A stretch of DNA of 12,320 nucleotides, taken from contig JAADDM010000164.1 of assembly GCA_013153955.1 (NCBI GenBank), forward strand, positions 1 to 12,320, in the 5' to 3' direction. The DNA is from Gammaproteobacteria bacterium. GTDB lineage: Bacteria > Pseudomonadota > Gammaproteobacteria > Thiomicrospirales > Thiomicrospiraceae. A program made the position numbers and the translations under genes. Below, piece by piece: positions 1-7,773 of the stretch (the stretch's first letter is position 1; each line of letters opens with the position of its first letter). Under the pieces are notes generated by a model that saw only the letters and a program-made list of their open reading frames with translations, ran no database searches and was not told the origin of the DNA.

Positions 1-236
1 GGGTAGAGTAGTAAATAGACTAAAAAAGCCCAAAAAATAGGCTGGCCTTTTATAAATGTCCAATCAGCAGAAAATTCTCCACGTAAAAGCCACAAAGGAA
101 TCAATAACACCCCTAAAATATTAGTCGCAGCGGGTGAGATAGGAATAAAAACAAAGAGCAGTAAAATAATAAACAGCTCTATCGAAGAGAGCGTCTTTTT
201 CAGATTAAAGTGCTCAGCCATTAAAAACATTTTCAT
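1..236 (-). CDS. O-antigen ligase / polymerase family membrane protein, N-terminal part (gene continues past window start)
   Basis: The reading frame starts at an ATG at 236-234, overlaps the waaC stop by 4 bp (ATGA), and runs open to the window edge, giving 78 complete codons. After a short cytoplasmic stretch (MKMFLMAEHFNLKKTLSSIE) come a hydrophobic segment at about residues 20-37, a PISPAATNI turn, a second hydrophobic segment at about 38-51, a charged loop (RGEFSADWTFIKGQ), and a third hydrophobic segment starting at about 67. This start, two closely spaced helices and then a polar loop, is typical of Wzy/WaaL-type O-antigen ligases. Those are polytopic inner-membrane proteins that join O-antigen or related glycan to lipid A-core in the periplasm. 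Co-translation with waaC supports an LPS role. The catalytic periplasmic loop lies outside the window, so ligase and polymerase cannot be told apart. A second ATG (230-228) is two codons in; the overlap favours the first. Confidence 0.72.
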   Translation of the reverse strand, partial: MKMFLMAEHFNLKKTLSSIELFIILLLFVFIPISPAATNILGVLLIPLWLLRGEFSADWTFIKGQPIFWAFLVYLLLY

Positions 237-1288
237 GATTTACAAACCCCTAACTGATCGAGTACCTCTTTCACACCCAAGCCCTTAAGCGAGGTTTTAA
301 CTTGGTCTGGCTTCGTAAATTTTTTTAAATACAAAGGCGCGCAAGGCGATGATAAGCGAATCACTTTCGAGCCATCTGCTCCGACCAATTTTGGATCCGT
401 TACTCGATACATAACAACCATTGGTACTTCTAAAGAGGCTGCAACATGAGATAAACCGGTATCAACTGAGACAACTCCTTTTGCAAAGTTTAATATCTGA
501 GCGACCTCATTTACCGTTAAGCTACGCTCAGGCACCCAAGCCCTTATACCGCCTTGCGGAGTGTGATCATTTTGCGCATGACTGGCAATTCGGTTTGCAC
601 GTAGCCGCTCTTCTTCATTGCCCCAAGGCAGAATAACCGTTAGTCCTTCTGCTTCCATCTTATGTCGTAATGCAATCCAGTTCTCTTCTGGCCAATACTT
701 CGTCTCCCATGTTGTGCCATGCAAAAACACCACATAGGGTTGGTCGAGAATATCGTCCGTTAATACTGAAGGTTTTAACCAGGCCTGGGTATTAAGCCCG
801 TAAATAATCGGCGCATTGTCTTCAAGTCTATAGCCTAAACTTAACGCAAATAACTCCCTAATACGCTCAATCGCATGCAAGTTTTTACTGACGGGATACT
901 TATATTGATAAAAGAGGCTAGCCAAAGGCTCTCGAATACTCGCCCAATCATAGCCTGCAATCGGGGCATTAATCTTTTTACCCACCCAAAGGCTTTTGAG
1001 CAACCCCTGAGCATCGATAACAAGATCGTATTTAGTTTGATTAAGGGTCTCAAAAAAAGTTTTCATCTCTGAACGAGTGTCCGCAGAGAACACGCTTTTT
1101 CGCCATGCTCTTAGCTTAATGGGGTAAACCTTATCGATGATAGGGTGCCAGTTTGCAATTTGTGAAAAGCTCTCTTCCACGACCCAATCAACGACCAGCC
1201 CTGGCAGGTTAAGTTGCGCATCCGACAGCGCAGGAAAAGTATGAAACACATCCCCCATTGAGGACATTTTAATCAGTAATATTCGCAT
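233..1288 (-). CDS. waaC: Lipopolysaccharide heptosyltransferase I (WaaC)
   Basis: The 351-residue product is a GT-B fold glycosyltransferase of family GT9. It adds the first L-glycero-D-manno-heptose from ADP-heptose to Kdo of the LPS inner core, at the cytoplasmic face of the inner membrane. Visible signatures are the N-terminal MRILLIKMSSMGDVFHTFPAL with Asp13, the DAQGLLKS segment at 92-99, HGTTWETKYWPEENW at 190-204, PWGNEEER at 221-228, and the nucleotide-sugar site VDTGLSHVAA at 275-284. The DVFHT start and the VDTGLSH motif favour heptosyltransferase I over II (WaaF). The protein is somewhat longer than the E. coli enzyme (about 320 aa). It begins 4 bp after the hldD stop and its TGA overlaps the next start, so it sits mid-operon directly behind the gene making its sugar donor. 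A copy of the repeat core AACCAGGCCTG is read through at 777-787. Confidence 0.93.
   Translation of the reverse strand: MRILLIKMSSMGDVFHTFPALSDAQLNLPGLVVDWVVEESFSQIANWHPIIDKVYPIKLRAWRKSVFSADTRSEMKTFFETLNQTKYDLVIDAQGLLKSLWVGKKINAPIAGYDWASIREPLASLFYQYKYPVSKNLHAIERIRELFALSLGYRLEDNAPIIYGLNTQAWLKPSVLTDDILDQPYVVFLHGTTWETKYWPEENWIALRHKMEAEGLTVILPWGNEEERLRANRIASHAQNDHTPQGGIRAWVPERSLTVNEVAQILNFAKGVVSVDTGLSHVAASLEVPMVVMYRVTDPKLVGADGSKVIRLSSPCAPLYLKKFTKPDQVKTSLKGLGVKEVLDQLGVCKS
777..787. repeat. Core match to the dispersed repeat, inside waaC
   Basis: AACCAGGCCTG at 777-787 shares the 11-bp core of the longer repeat found at 6779, 7898 and 11766. The following G extends a CCAGGCCTGG palindrome at 779-788. 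It lies in coding sequence (Gln-Ala-Trp-Leu on the minus strand). It could be coincidental, but an 11-mer is rarely expected by chance in 12 kb. Confidence 0.45.
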
Positions 1289-1292
1289 TTAG

Positions 1293-2261
1293 TTACGCTT
1301 TAAAATTTAATACCATTGGATTATCCGTCAGCCAAGTCAAATACTTCTTAACGCCTTGCGCCACGGTATTAAAAGGCGCATCATAACCAGCGGCACGCAA
1401 CGCGCTGTTATCGGCTTGGGTAAAACTTTGATACGCGCCCTTAAGGTGCTCTGGAAAAGGGATGTATTCAATATCACCTTTACCATGAAAATCAATCACG
1501 GCATCGGCAATATGCTTAAACGGCTCTGCCGCCGCAGGCCCTAGGTTAAAGATACCCGATTTCTCTGGATGATCTAAGAACCATAAGTTCACTTTAACGA
1601 CATCTTCGATATAGACAAAATCACGCGTCTGCATGCCTGCGCCGTAGCCATCGTACTCACCAAACAGTTTAAGATTCTCTCCCGCTAAAATCTGGTTATG
1701 CAATTTAAAAGCGACACTGGCCATGTCGCCTTTATGCTGCTCTCTTGGACCGTAGACATTAAAGTAACGAAAGCCAACAATCTGGCTTTTGGCCTTTGGC
1801 ATTACTTGACGAACATACTGATCAAACTGAAATTTAGAGTAACCATAAACATTGAGTGGCTTCTCATACTCACGAGATTCAATAAAATTTGGGCCATCGC
1901 CATAGACCGATGCAGAAGAAGCGTAGAAAAACGGAATACCCCATTCTAAACAGTAATTAAGCACATCTTTAGAGTACTCATAATTATTGTCCATCATAAA
2001 TTTACCATCCCACTCAGTGGTAGCGGAACAAGCCCCTTCATGAAACACAGCCTCAATATCAGGTAACCCCTGCTCTGCAAAAATACGCTGTTGAAAGTCC
2101 TCTTTATCCAGATAGTCCGCAATATCACAATCTGCAATATTGATGAATTTTTTACCATTTTTTAGGTTATCAACCACAAGAATATCAGTACGCCCTTGTG
2201 CATTTAACGCCTTAACAATATTACTTCCAATAAACCCTGCACCACCGGTTACAACAATCAT
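1293..2261 (-). CDS. hldD: ADP-L-glycero-D-manno-heptose 6-epimerase (HldD/RfaD)
   Basis: The 322-residue short-chain dehydrogenase/reductase-type epimerase converts ADP-D-glycero-D-manno-heptose to the L,D form used by WaaC. This is the last step of ADP-heptose synthesis in the cytosol. The Rossmann nucleotide loop is TGGAGFIGSN at residues 5-14 and the cofactor-binding acidic strand end is VVDNL at 29-33. HEGACSATTEWDG at 74-86 and YASSASVYGDG at 113-123 are hallmark segments of this family. The catalytic YxxxK is Tyr139-Lys143 in NVYGYSK. FRYFNVYGPREQHKGDMASV is the typical substrate-binding region. Length matches the family (about 310-330 aa). The gene lies 4 bp after dgkA and 4 bp before waaC, so donor synthesis and donor use are coupled in one transcript. 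No truncation or missing key residue is seen. Confidence 0.95.
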   Translation of the reverse strand: MIVVTGGAGFIGSNIVKALNAQGRTDILVVDNLKNGKKFINIADCDIADYLDKEDFQQRIFAEQGLPDIEAVFHEGACSATTEWDGKFMMDNNYEYSKDVLNYCLEWGIPFFYASSASVYGDGPNFIESREYEKPLNVYGYSKFQFDQYVRQVMPKAKSQIVGFRYFNVYGPREQHKGDMASVAFKLHNQILAGENLKLFGEYDGYGAGMQTRDFVYIEDVVKVNLWFLDHPEKSGIFNLGPAAAEPFKHIADAVIDFHGKGDIEYIPFPEHLKGAYQSFTQADNSALRAAGYDAPFNTVAQGVKKYLTWLTDNPMVLNFKA

Positions 2262-2265
2262 CTGC

Positions 2266-2637
2266 TTACCCTACTAATTTTGAAATTAAGAAGCCAACCC
2301 ACACCAAAACGGCTATAAAAAAAGATAAAAATACCGCGGCTGAGCCCTGGTCTTTGGCTCGACCTGATAACGTATGAAACTCACTGCCAATTCGATCCAC
2401 CACTGACTCTACCGCAGAGTTTAAAAGCTCTACCACCAAGACCATCAATAAAACAGAAATTAAGATAATTTGCTCAACCAGTGTCTCGCCTAACCAAAAT
2501 GCCAATGGCGAAATACAGGCAAACAAAACGGCCTCTTGGCGAAAAGCAGCCTCATGATGCCAAGTGGCTTTAAAGCCTTTCCAGGAATAACCTGCGGCGT
2601 AAAAAACTCGCTTTAGCCCAGTATGTGGAGATTTCAT
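2266..2637 (-). CDS. dgkA: Diacylglycerol kinase (DgkA, prokaryotic trimeric type)
   Basis: The 123-residue small integral membrane kinase phosphorylates diacylglycerol to phosphatidic acid with ATP at the inner membrane. It contains HEAAFRQE at 28-35, the catalytic signature VELLNSAVESVVDRIG at 69-84 (Glu77 is the expected base or metal residue), and SGRAKDQGSAAV at 91-102, all diagnostic for the family. Three hydrophobic helices are visible at about 37-45, 54-71 and 101-120, and the length equals that of the E. coli protein. Its ATG overlaps the phosphoethanolamine transferase stop (ATGA, 2634-2637), so the two are translationally coupled. This fits a recycling job, because phosphoethanolamine transferases release diacylglycerol when they use phosphatidylethanolamine as donor. 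The known pairing of such kinases with mcr-3-type and eptA-type genes supports this. Confidence 0.95.
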   Translation of the reverse strand: MKSPHTGLKRVFYAAGYSWKGFKATWHHEAAFRQEAVLFACISPLAFWLGETLVEQIILISVLLMVLVVELLNSAVESVVDRIGSEFHTLSGRAKDQGSAAVFLSFFIAVLVWVGFLISKLVG

Positions 2638-4259
2638 TTAAGTTCCTTATCATAATCTTTGCCATAAACCATTCTAGGGGTTTCTGGATAAGTCGGTAGA
2701 CAGAGAGATTTAGACTGATCCATTACACTACTGTCAACCGGAATTAGACACTGCGCGATATGGAAAAAGTCCTCCATCGTAATCGGAGAGTCTATATGGC
2801 CTAACAATAATTTATCATTCTTAGGAAACGCTTCACGGTAGTGTTCGTTTCGCCAAAAAAAGAACGGCACTTCTAGCATGGAGGCCGTTACACCATCTGG
2901 CCCATGACCTTTAAATGACTTCACATCAAAAACTTCTTCGCCATGATCTGACCAAAAGCTCAAGCCCGCCACACCTTTCAATTTTTGTAACAACCCAATC
3001 ATGCGACCAACCACCTTGTCGCTATAGTGTACCGAGTCATCATACGCATTGATATAGTCTAACTGTGCATCCGAAATATCATCCCTATAAGCCGAGAGGT
3101 TTTCACGGTCTTTAAAGAGACTGTCACTGGCAGGATAGCGATTTTTATACTGAAGGTGGCTGCCCATCATGTGTACAAATATCACCTTATGTTGAGCCGA
3201 GTCATTCACAGCACGCTCTATCGCAGGCAGCATATAGCCATCATACCGACTCACCTCAACCCCATGAAAATCATTACTAATGAAATGCTGCTCTGCCGCC
3301 AAGGAAGCAAGGGGCTTGGTCGAAGACCTTAACGGCTGCTGATTTGAAATCCAAAACACTTTAAAGCCTGCCCGTTTAAACACATCCACTAAGCTCACCG
3401 ACTGATATGGACTATTTTTATTCAGGGTATCTGCTGCAGTTAAGTTAACCCCTAGGGAGGGGTGTGTTTGTGCAAAATTGGAGATACTATTAGAGAAAAG
3501 TACCATTTCATCTCTTACTGCATTTAAGCGTGGAGTCGTCTCTCTACCGTAGCCATATAAGGACATATGTTTACGCCCCAAGCTTTCGCCAATCACCACA
3601 AGATACGTCTGCGCTTTACCTGATAACGGCTTCGCTTCAAACTGACTGTTTTCATAAAAATCTTTACGGTTAGCAACAATCAGCTCTATCGATTGATGGT
3701 CACCGTAATAATCAATGGCAACACCAGAAAACCCGGGAACAACATCAAAAGCTCGACCTCTATCATTCACCTGCTGAATCGCAATTAAGAGCATCAGCAC
3801 ACCCAACGCTGTAAACACTTTTTGACGAGTCTGTTTTGGCGCAGTGAACTGAACTGTTTTTAACGCGTAAAAAATCCCCAGCCAATACACGGCAAGCACA
3901 AGTACATTCTCAATACTTGCATAGGCCTGAAAAAACTCAAATGCCTCCGAAGCGTCCGTTAAAGCAATTGCCTCAAAGGTTGAACTAGTAAACACGCCAC
4001 CAAATGTAATCGCATAAATCAGATCCAAGCTACCCGATATTGCAAAAAATAGCACAATACTCAGCCAAATCTTTTGTAATAAAGGGGCGCTAAAAAGATA
4101 AGCGACCCCTCCCAATAAAATTAACCAGCCTAAACGCGCATTGAATTCCGAGCCTCTAATAAAATCAGAGTACACCGCCATCATGAATAAAGGAAAAAAT
4201 AGGACAAAGACCGTTAGCCACCAGTGTGATTTAAATACATCCTTAATATGCGCAGCCAT
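2634..4259 (-). CDS. Lipid A / LPS core phosphoethanolamine transferase (EptA/CptA-like, sulfatase fold)
   Basis: The 541-residue inner-membrane enzyme is predicted to transfer phosphoethanolamine from phosphatidylethanolamine to LPS on the periplasmic side. About five hydrophobic helices fill residues 12-165, followed by an alkaline-phosphatase/sulfatase domain. Numbered from the ATG at 4259, the metal ligand is Glu225 in VIGESLGRKHMSLYGYGRETTP. The likely nucleophile is Thr265 in FAQTHPSLG. Further motifs are HMMGSHLQYKNRYP at 363-376, SDHGEE at 437-442 (Asp438, His439) and GHGPDG with His452. The TSTxxSxPCMFS context of classical EptA/MCR is missing and only two cysteines are present (504, 520). 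A CptA/EptC-like target (core heptose or another site) is therefore possible, and no symbol is given. A TTG at 4268 would add three residues. I prefer the ATG, which has GAG about 5 nt upstream. First gene of the leftward operon. Confidence 0.88.
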   Translation of the reverse strand: MAAHIKDVFKSHWWLTVFVLFFPLFMMAVYSDFIRGSEFNARLGWLILLGGVAYLFSAPLLQKIWLSIVLFFAISGSLDLIYAITFGGVFTSSTFEAIALTDASEAFEFFQAYASIENVLVLAVYWLGIFYALKTVQFTAPKQTRQKVFTALGVLMLLIAIQQVNDRGRAFDVVPGFSGVAIDYYGDHQSIELIVANRKDFYENSQFEAKPLSGKAQTYLVVIGESLGRKHMSLYGYGRETTPRLNAVRDEMVLFSNSISNFAQTHPSLGVNLTAADTLNKNSPYQSVSLVDVFKRAGFKVFWISNQQPLRSSTKPLASLAAEQHFISNDFHGVEVSRYDGYMLPAIERAVNDSAQHKVIFVHMMGSHLQYKNRYPASDSLFKDRENLSAYRDDISDAQLDYINAYDDSVHYSDKVVGRMIGLLQKLKGVAGLSFWSDHGEEVFDVKSFKGHGPDGVTASMLEVPFFFWRNEHYREAFPKNDKLLLGHIDSPITMEDFFHIAQCLIPVDSSVMDQSKSLCLPTYPETPRMVYGKDYDKELK

Positions 4260-4374
4260 TTTTCTCAACTTTAAACCCTATTTATAGACAAACAGAATTC
4301 TATCATTTCTAACCAGCCACACACTAAAAAAGGTAGAATAGTTGCCATTAAACCTTAGATAAGCACCCTTAATT
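4260..4374. promoter_or_regulatory. Divergent promoter region between the two LPS operons
   Basis: This 115-bp spacer must drive both the leftward eptA-like/dgkA/hldD/waaC operon and the rightward phosphatase/msbA/lpxL operon, since neither has another obvious upstream start site in the window. Candidate -10 boxes are TATAAA on the minus strand at 4286-4281, TAGAAT on the minus strand at 4302-4297, and TAGAAT on the plus strand at 4334-4339. The last would give a leader of roughly 30 nt for the phosphatase gene. No convincing -35 TTGACA match is seen at the right spacing for any of them, so individual boxes are weak guesses. That the region holds promoters rests mainly on gene layout. Confidence 0.5.
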
Positions 4375-5034
4375 ATGTATGAAATAACCACCCGCTGGCA
4401 AAGAGTCAAAGCACTTTATGAGTTCTGGATTATTGACCATGAATTTATTCGAGCACTGTACAGAAACTTTCACGCCATTTCTGACAACGCCTATCGCAGC
4501 AGTCACCCTTCGCCTCGATTCATCAAAAAACTTCAGCAGAATATTGGCTTAAAGACCATTATTAACTTGCGAGGAGAAAATATGACAGGGCAGTACATGC
4601 TTGAACGTGAAGCCTGCGAAGCCTTGGGTGTTACCTTAATTAGCATCCCATTTTCATCCCGAACAGCGCCCCCTGCTGAGAGCATTAAAAAGCTTTTTTC
4701 CGCTTTGGATGAAGCTGAGTACCCAATCCTATTCCACTGTAAGTCTGGGGCTGATAGAGCCGGCATTGGTAGTGCACTCTATCAATTTTATAAAAATGAC
4801 GTCCCTCTCGATGAAAGCCGTCAATTGCGCTGGCAGTATGGACACATTAAATCATCTGAGACAGGGGTTTTAGATCATTTTGTAGAGACTTGGCAGACCT
4901 ATCATGCAGAAAACCCTGATGTAGACTTTATGACTTGGGTTGAAACTGAATACGATTTTAAAGCGGTCAATCAATCTTACTCAGCCTCCCGTTTAGGCAA
5001 TATTTTGGTTAACAAAATTCTACGCAGAGAGTAG
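4375..5034 (+). CDS. Dual-specificity / tyrosine-type phosphatase linked to LPS export genes
   Basis: The 219-residue protein carries the Cys-based phosphatase signature HCKSGADR at 121-128, with Cys122 as predicted nucleophile and Arg128 in the phosphate loop (HCx5R). The segment NAYRSSHPSPRFI (38-50), then GLKTIINLRGE (58-68) and the IPFSSRTAPP loop (91-100), matches bacterial atypical dual-specificity phosphatases. No aspartate is visible in the loop where the classical general acid sits. Asp127 within the signature could matter instead. There is no signal peptide or membrane helix, so it is probably cytosolic or membrane-peripheral. It ends 2 bp before msbA and is the first gene of that operon, which suggests a substrate tied to lipid A/LPS or its control. 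The substrate is unknown: a phospholipid, lipid A or sugar phosphate, or phosphotyrosine are all open. Upstream of the ATG the ribosome site is poor; the start is chosen because the N-terminus reads like the family. Confidence 0.8.
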   Translation: MYEITTRWQRVKALYEFWIIDHEFIRALYRNFHAISDNAYRSSHPSPRFIKKLQQNIGLKTIINLRGENMTGQYMLEREACEALGVTLISIPFSSRTAPPAESIKKLFSALDEAEYPILFHCKSGADRAGIGSALYQFYKNDVPLDESRQLRWQYGHIKSSETGVLDHFVETWQTYHAENPDVDFMTWVETEYDFKAVNQSYSASRLGNILVNKILRRE

Positions 5035-5036
5035 TC

Positions 5037-6779
5037 ATGGCGAATTCAGAAACATTAAAGCTCTATCGTCGACTACTCAGCTACATCCTTCCCTTTAAAG
5101 GCATGATTGCCATTACGCTTTTGGCCTTGGTCGTCATTGCCATAATGGAACCCGCTACCGCCATGGTCTTTAAAGAGTTAGTTGATGAAAGCTTAATCGC
5201 TAAAAACCCAGACTCCTTTGTTATTGTTCCGATGATGCTTGCAGGCGTCTTTATATTGAAAGGCATTGCTGAATACTTCAGTAAAGTTTTTAGTCAATGG
5301 ATCGCTCAAAAGGCCATCTTGGCCATTCGTGCCGACATGTTTCATAAGATACAACACCTGCCCTTTAGCACCTTCAAAAGCTATGGAACAGGCCAGTTAA
5401 TGTCTAAAATCACCTATGATGTCCCACAAGCCAGTGATGCGCTATCCACCGCTTGGGTAACCATTATTCGTGATAGCATGATCATCATCGCACTGCTGTC
5501 ATACCTGCTCTATATCTCATGGGAGCTCACCTTAATGATGCTACTCATCGGGCCTATTGTCGCTTGGATAATCGATAAAGCGAGTCGATTAATGCGGCAC
5601 TCCAGCCATGCCATGCAGCAGAACATGGGACAACTGACCCACCAGTTAGAGGAGAGCTTAACCGGCCATCAAGATATCAAAATTTATGGTGCCGAGGCCT
5701 ATGGGCAAAAGAAATTTAAACGCACGGCAACCGACCTACTTAACAACACCATGCAGGTCACAAAAGTCTCCGCCCTTAATGTTCCCTTAGTGCAAATTTT
5801 AGCCGCCATTGCCCTATCCATTATTGTCTATATTGCCATGCAAATGTCGGCCAAAGATTTTTTCACCCCTGGAGAGTTGCTCGCATTCATTACTGCAATG
5901 GGCCTTATTTTTGAACCCATCAGACGCCTAACAAATGTAAATGAAGTCGTGCAAAAAGGCATGGCGGCGGCAGAAAGTATCTTTGAATTACTTGACCAAC
6001 CCAATGAAAGTAACGAAGGAAGTGATCGTCTTAAATCTATAAAAGGTGAACTTCACTTTTCAAAGGTCAGCTTTCAATATCCAAACAGTGATGACTTTGC
6101 ACTCCAGAACATAACCTTAGACATCCCTGCGGGCAAAACCACCGCATTAGTCGGCCAGTCGGGCAGTGGCAAATCAACACTGGTCAATCTGATTGCCCGT
6201 TTTTATGATGCGACATCAGGCGAAATTACCCTAGACGGTCAATCTATTGAAACCCTAGAGCGTCACTACCTAAGGCAACAAATTGCCCTCGTTAGCCAAA
6301 AGGTGACTCTATTTGATGATACTGTTGCAGCCAATATCGCTTATGGCATGGAGACGGCTTGCCCTCAAGAAATAATGGAGGCTGCCAAATCTGCCCACGC
6401 TTGGGAGTTCATTGAAAAATTGCCCAACGGCCTAGAGACTCGCATTGGTGAAAACGGTAACTTACTTTCAGGTGGTCAGCGTCAACGCATTGCCATCGCA
6501 CGAGCCTTTTTAAAGAACGCACCTATCTTAATTTTTGATGAGGCCACTTCTGCCCTAGATAACCAAAGTGAGCAGATGATTCAGCAAGCGATGGAAACCC
6601 TTAAAAAGAACCGTACAGTGATTGTGATTGCACACCGATTAAGCACGATTGAACATGCCGATAATATTGTGGTCATGCAGTCTGGCCAATTAATCGAACA
6701 AGGCTCTCATGCAAGTCTTTTGAGCCAAAAAGGCCTGTACTCAAGCCTTTATCATCAGGGTAAAACAATCGATGACTGA
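5037..6779 (+). CDS. msbA: Lipid A export ABC transporter, permease-ATPase (MsbA)
   Basis: The 580-residue half-transporter has an N-terminal six-helix membrane domain (about 18-300) and a C-terminal nucleotide-binding domain (about 338-580). It acts as a homodimer that flips lipid A-core from the inner to the outer leaflet of the inner membrane. The ATPase motifs are complete: Walker A GQSGSGKST at 373-381, Q-loop Gln421 in LVSQKVTLFDD, signature LSGGQ at 477-481, Walker B ILIFDE at 497-502, D-loop SALD, and switch His533 in IAHRLST. ATTSALD-type spacing, FKSYGTGQLMSKITYDV and the overall length match MsbA rather than other ABC exporters. The setting between LPS genes and immediately before an LpxL-type acyltransferase agrees. 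An AGAGAG ribosome site lies just before the ATG. The gene overlaps the next one by 8 bp. Confidence 0.94.
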   Translation: MANSETLKLYRRLLSYILPFKGMIAITLLALVVIAIMEPATAMVFKELVDESLIAKNPDSFVIVPMMLAGVFILKGIAEYFSKVFSQWIAQKAILAIRADMFHKIQHLPFSTFKSYGTGQLMSKITYDVPQASDALSTAWVTIIRDSMIIIALLSYLLYISWELTLMMLLIGPIVAWIIDKASRLMRHSSHAMQQNMGQLTHQLEESLTGHQDIKIYGAEAYGQKKFKRTATDLLNNTMQVTKVSALNVPLVQILAAIALSIIVYIAMQMSAKDFFTPGELLAFITAMGLIFEPIRRLTNVNEVVQKGMAAAESIFELLDQPNESNEGSDRLKSIKGELHFSKVSFQYPNSDDFALQNITLDIPAGKTTALVGQSGSGKSTLVNLIARFYDATSGEITLDGQSIETLERHYLRQQIALVSQKVTLFDDTVAANIAYGMETACPQEIMEAAKSAHAWEFIEKLPNGLETRIGENGNLLSGGQRQRIAIARAFLKNAPILIFDEATSALDNQSEQMIQQAMETLKKNRTVIVIAHRLSTIEHADNIVVMQSGQLIEQGSHASLLSQKGLYSSLYHQGKTIDD

Positions 6780-7749
6780 AACAACCAGGCCTGCTAAAAA
6801 TCGAGCTAAGCACACAGCCACCCCAGACAACCGCACCTTTCAAAAAGCCTTTCTACACCCTAAATACTGGGGTATCTGGTTAGGCATTGGCATATTACGC
6901 TTACTGGGCATGCTCCCCTACCGAGCTAAATTTGGAGTGGGTAAATTATTAGGGAAACTCTTATGGATGCTTGCCCCCAAGCGTAAACGCTTGGCACAGG
7001 CCAATATAGCGCTCTGCTTCCCAGACAAAAGCCCTTCTGAACAGCAAGCGATTCTTAAGGCCCATTTTGAATCGCTAGGCCTCTCGTTAATGGAGATGGC
7101 ACTGGTGTGGTGGGGAGATCATAAAAAAAATCATGCGTACGCATTTGAAAGAGGCATTGTTCGCTTTATCGGCGAGAACAACCTTAAAGAGGCGCAGGAT
7201 AAGGGCAAAGGCGTACTCATCCTAGCCCCGCACTTTACCACCTTAGAACTCACAGGCCTGTTTGTCTCTTTTTTAACCAACTACCACGCGGTGTATCGAC
7301 CCCATGATAATCCCTTAATGGATTACCTCATTGCTAAGGGACGCTCAATTCAGTTCAGTGATGGTCAAACCGTTCAGCCAGTTTCTAACAGAAACACCCG
7401 TTTAATGCTTAAAACACTTAAATCAGGTGGCAGCATGACCTTTCTGCCTGATCAAAAATATGGTGATAAAGGACACGTCAAAGTGCCCTTTTTTAACCAC
7501 CTTGCTAACAGCAACCCCGCCACCTCTAAAATCAGCAAAATGACAGGCTGCGCAGTCGTCCCGACCTTTACCCGTCGCCTTGAAAACAATCAATACGAAG
7601 TCGAGTTCCTCCCTGCTTTAGATAACTTCCCTTCTGGGGATGATGCGGCAGATACGATTCGCCTACATCAGCTATACGAGGCTGAAATCAAACGTAATCC
7701 AAGCCAGTACCTTTGGGTACATAATCGCTGGAGCTTAAAAGACTATTAA
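6772..7749 (+). CDS. lpxL: Kdo2-lipid A late acyltransferase (LpxL/HtrB type)
   Basis: The 325-residue LPLAT-superfamily enzyme adds a secondary acyl chain, usually laurate or myristate from acyl-ACP, to Kdo2-lipid IVA at the inner membrane. Catalytic HX4E is His154-Glu159 in APHFTTLE. VYRPHDNP (174-181), the FLPDQKYGDKG block (224-234) and WVHNRW near the C-terminus are typical of the family. A membrane-anchoring segment is seen at about 33-50 (YWGIWLGIGILRLLGMLPY). The first ~25 residues are a polar extension rich in Thr, Lys and Arg before the usual FLHPKYW start. The repeat AAACAACCAGGCCTGC encodes part of this extension. LpxL and LpxM homologues cannot be separated with certainty from sequence alone. 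The gene begins inside the end of msbA, coupling acylation with export, and is followed by a strong terminator. Confidence 0.9.
   Translation: MTETTRPAKNRAKHTATPDNRTFQKAFLHPKYWGIWLGIGILRLLGMLPYRAKFGVGKLLGKLLWMLAPKRKRLAQANIALCFPDKSPSEQQAILKAHFESLGLSLMEMALVWWGDHKKNHAYAFERGIVRFIGENNLKEAQDKGKGVLILAPHFTTLELTGLFVSFLTNYHAVYRPHDNPLMDYLIAKGRSIQFSDGQTVQPVSNRNTRLMLKTLKSGGSMTFLPDQKYGDKGHVKVPFFNHLANSNPATSKISKMTGCAVVPTFTRRLENNQYEVEFLPALDNFPSGDDAADTIRLHQLYEAEIKRNPSQYLWVHNRWSLKDY
6779..6794 (+). repeat. Dispersed repeat copy A, at msbA/lpxL junction
   Basis: AAACAACCAGGCCTGC is identical over 16 bp to the copy at 7898-7913. With the preceding TG it is identical over 17 bp (TGAAACAACCAGGCCTG) to the copy at 11764-11780. 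It begins at the last base of the msbA stop codon and encodes residues 3-8 of LpxL, in a non-conserved N-terminal extension. Confidence 0.8.
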
Positions 7750-7773
7750 AGACTGGCTAGACCGCTACCAATC

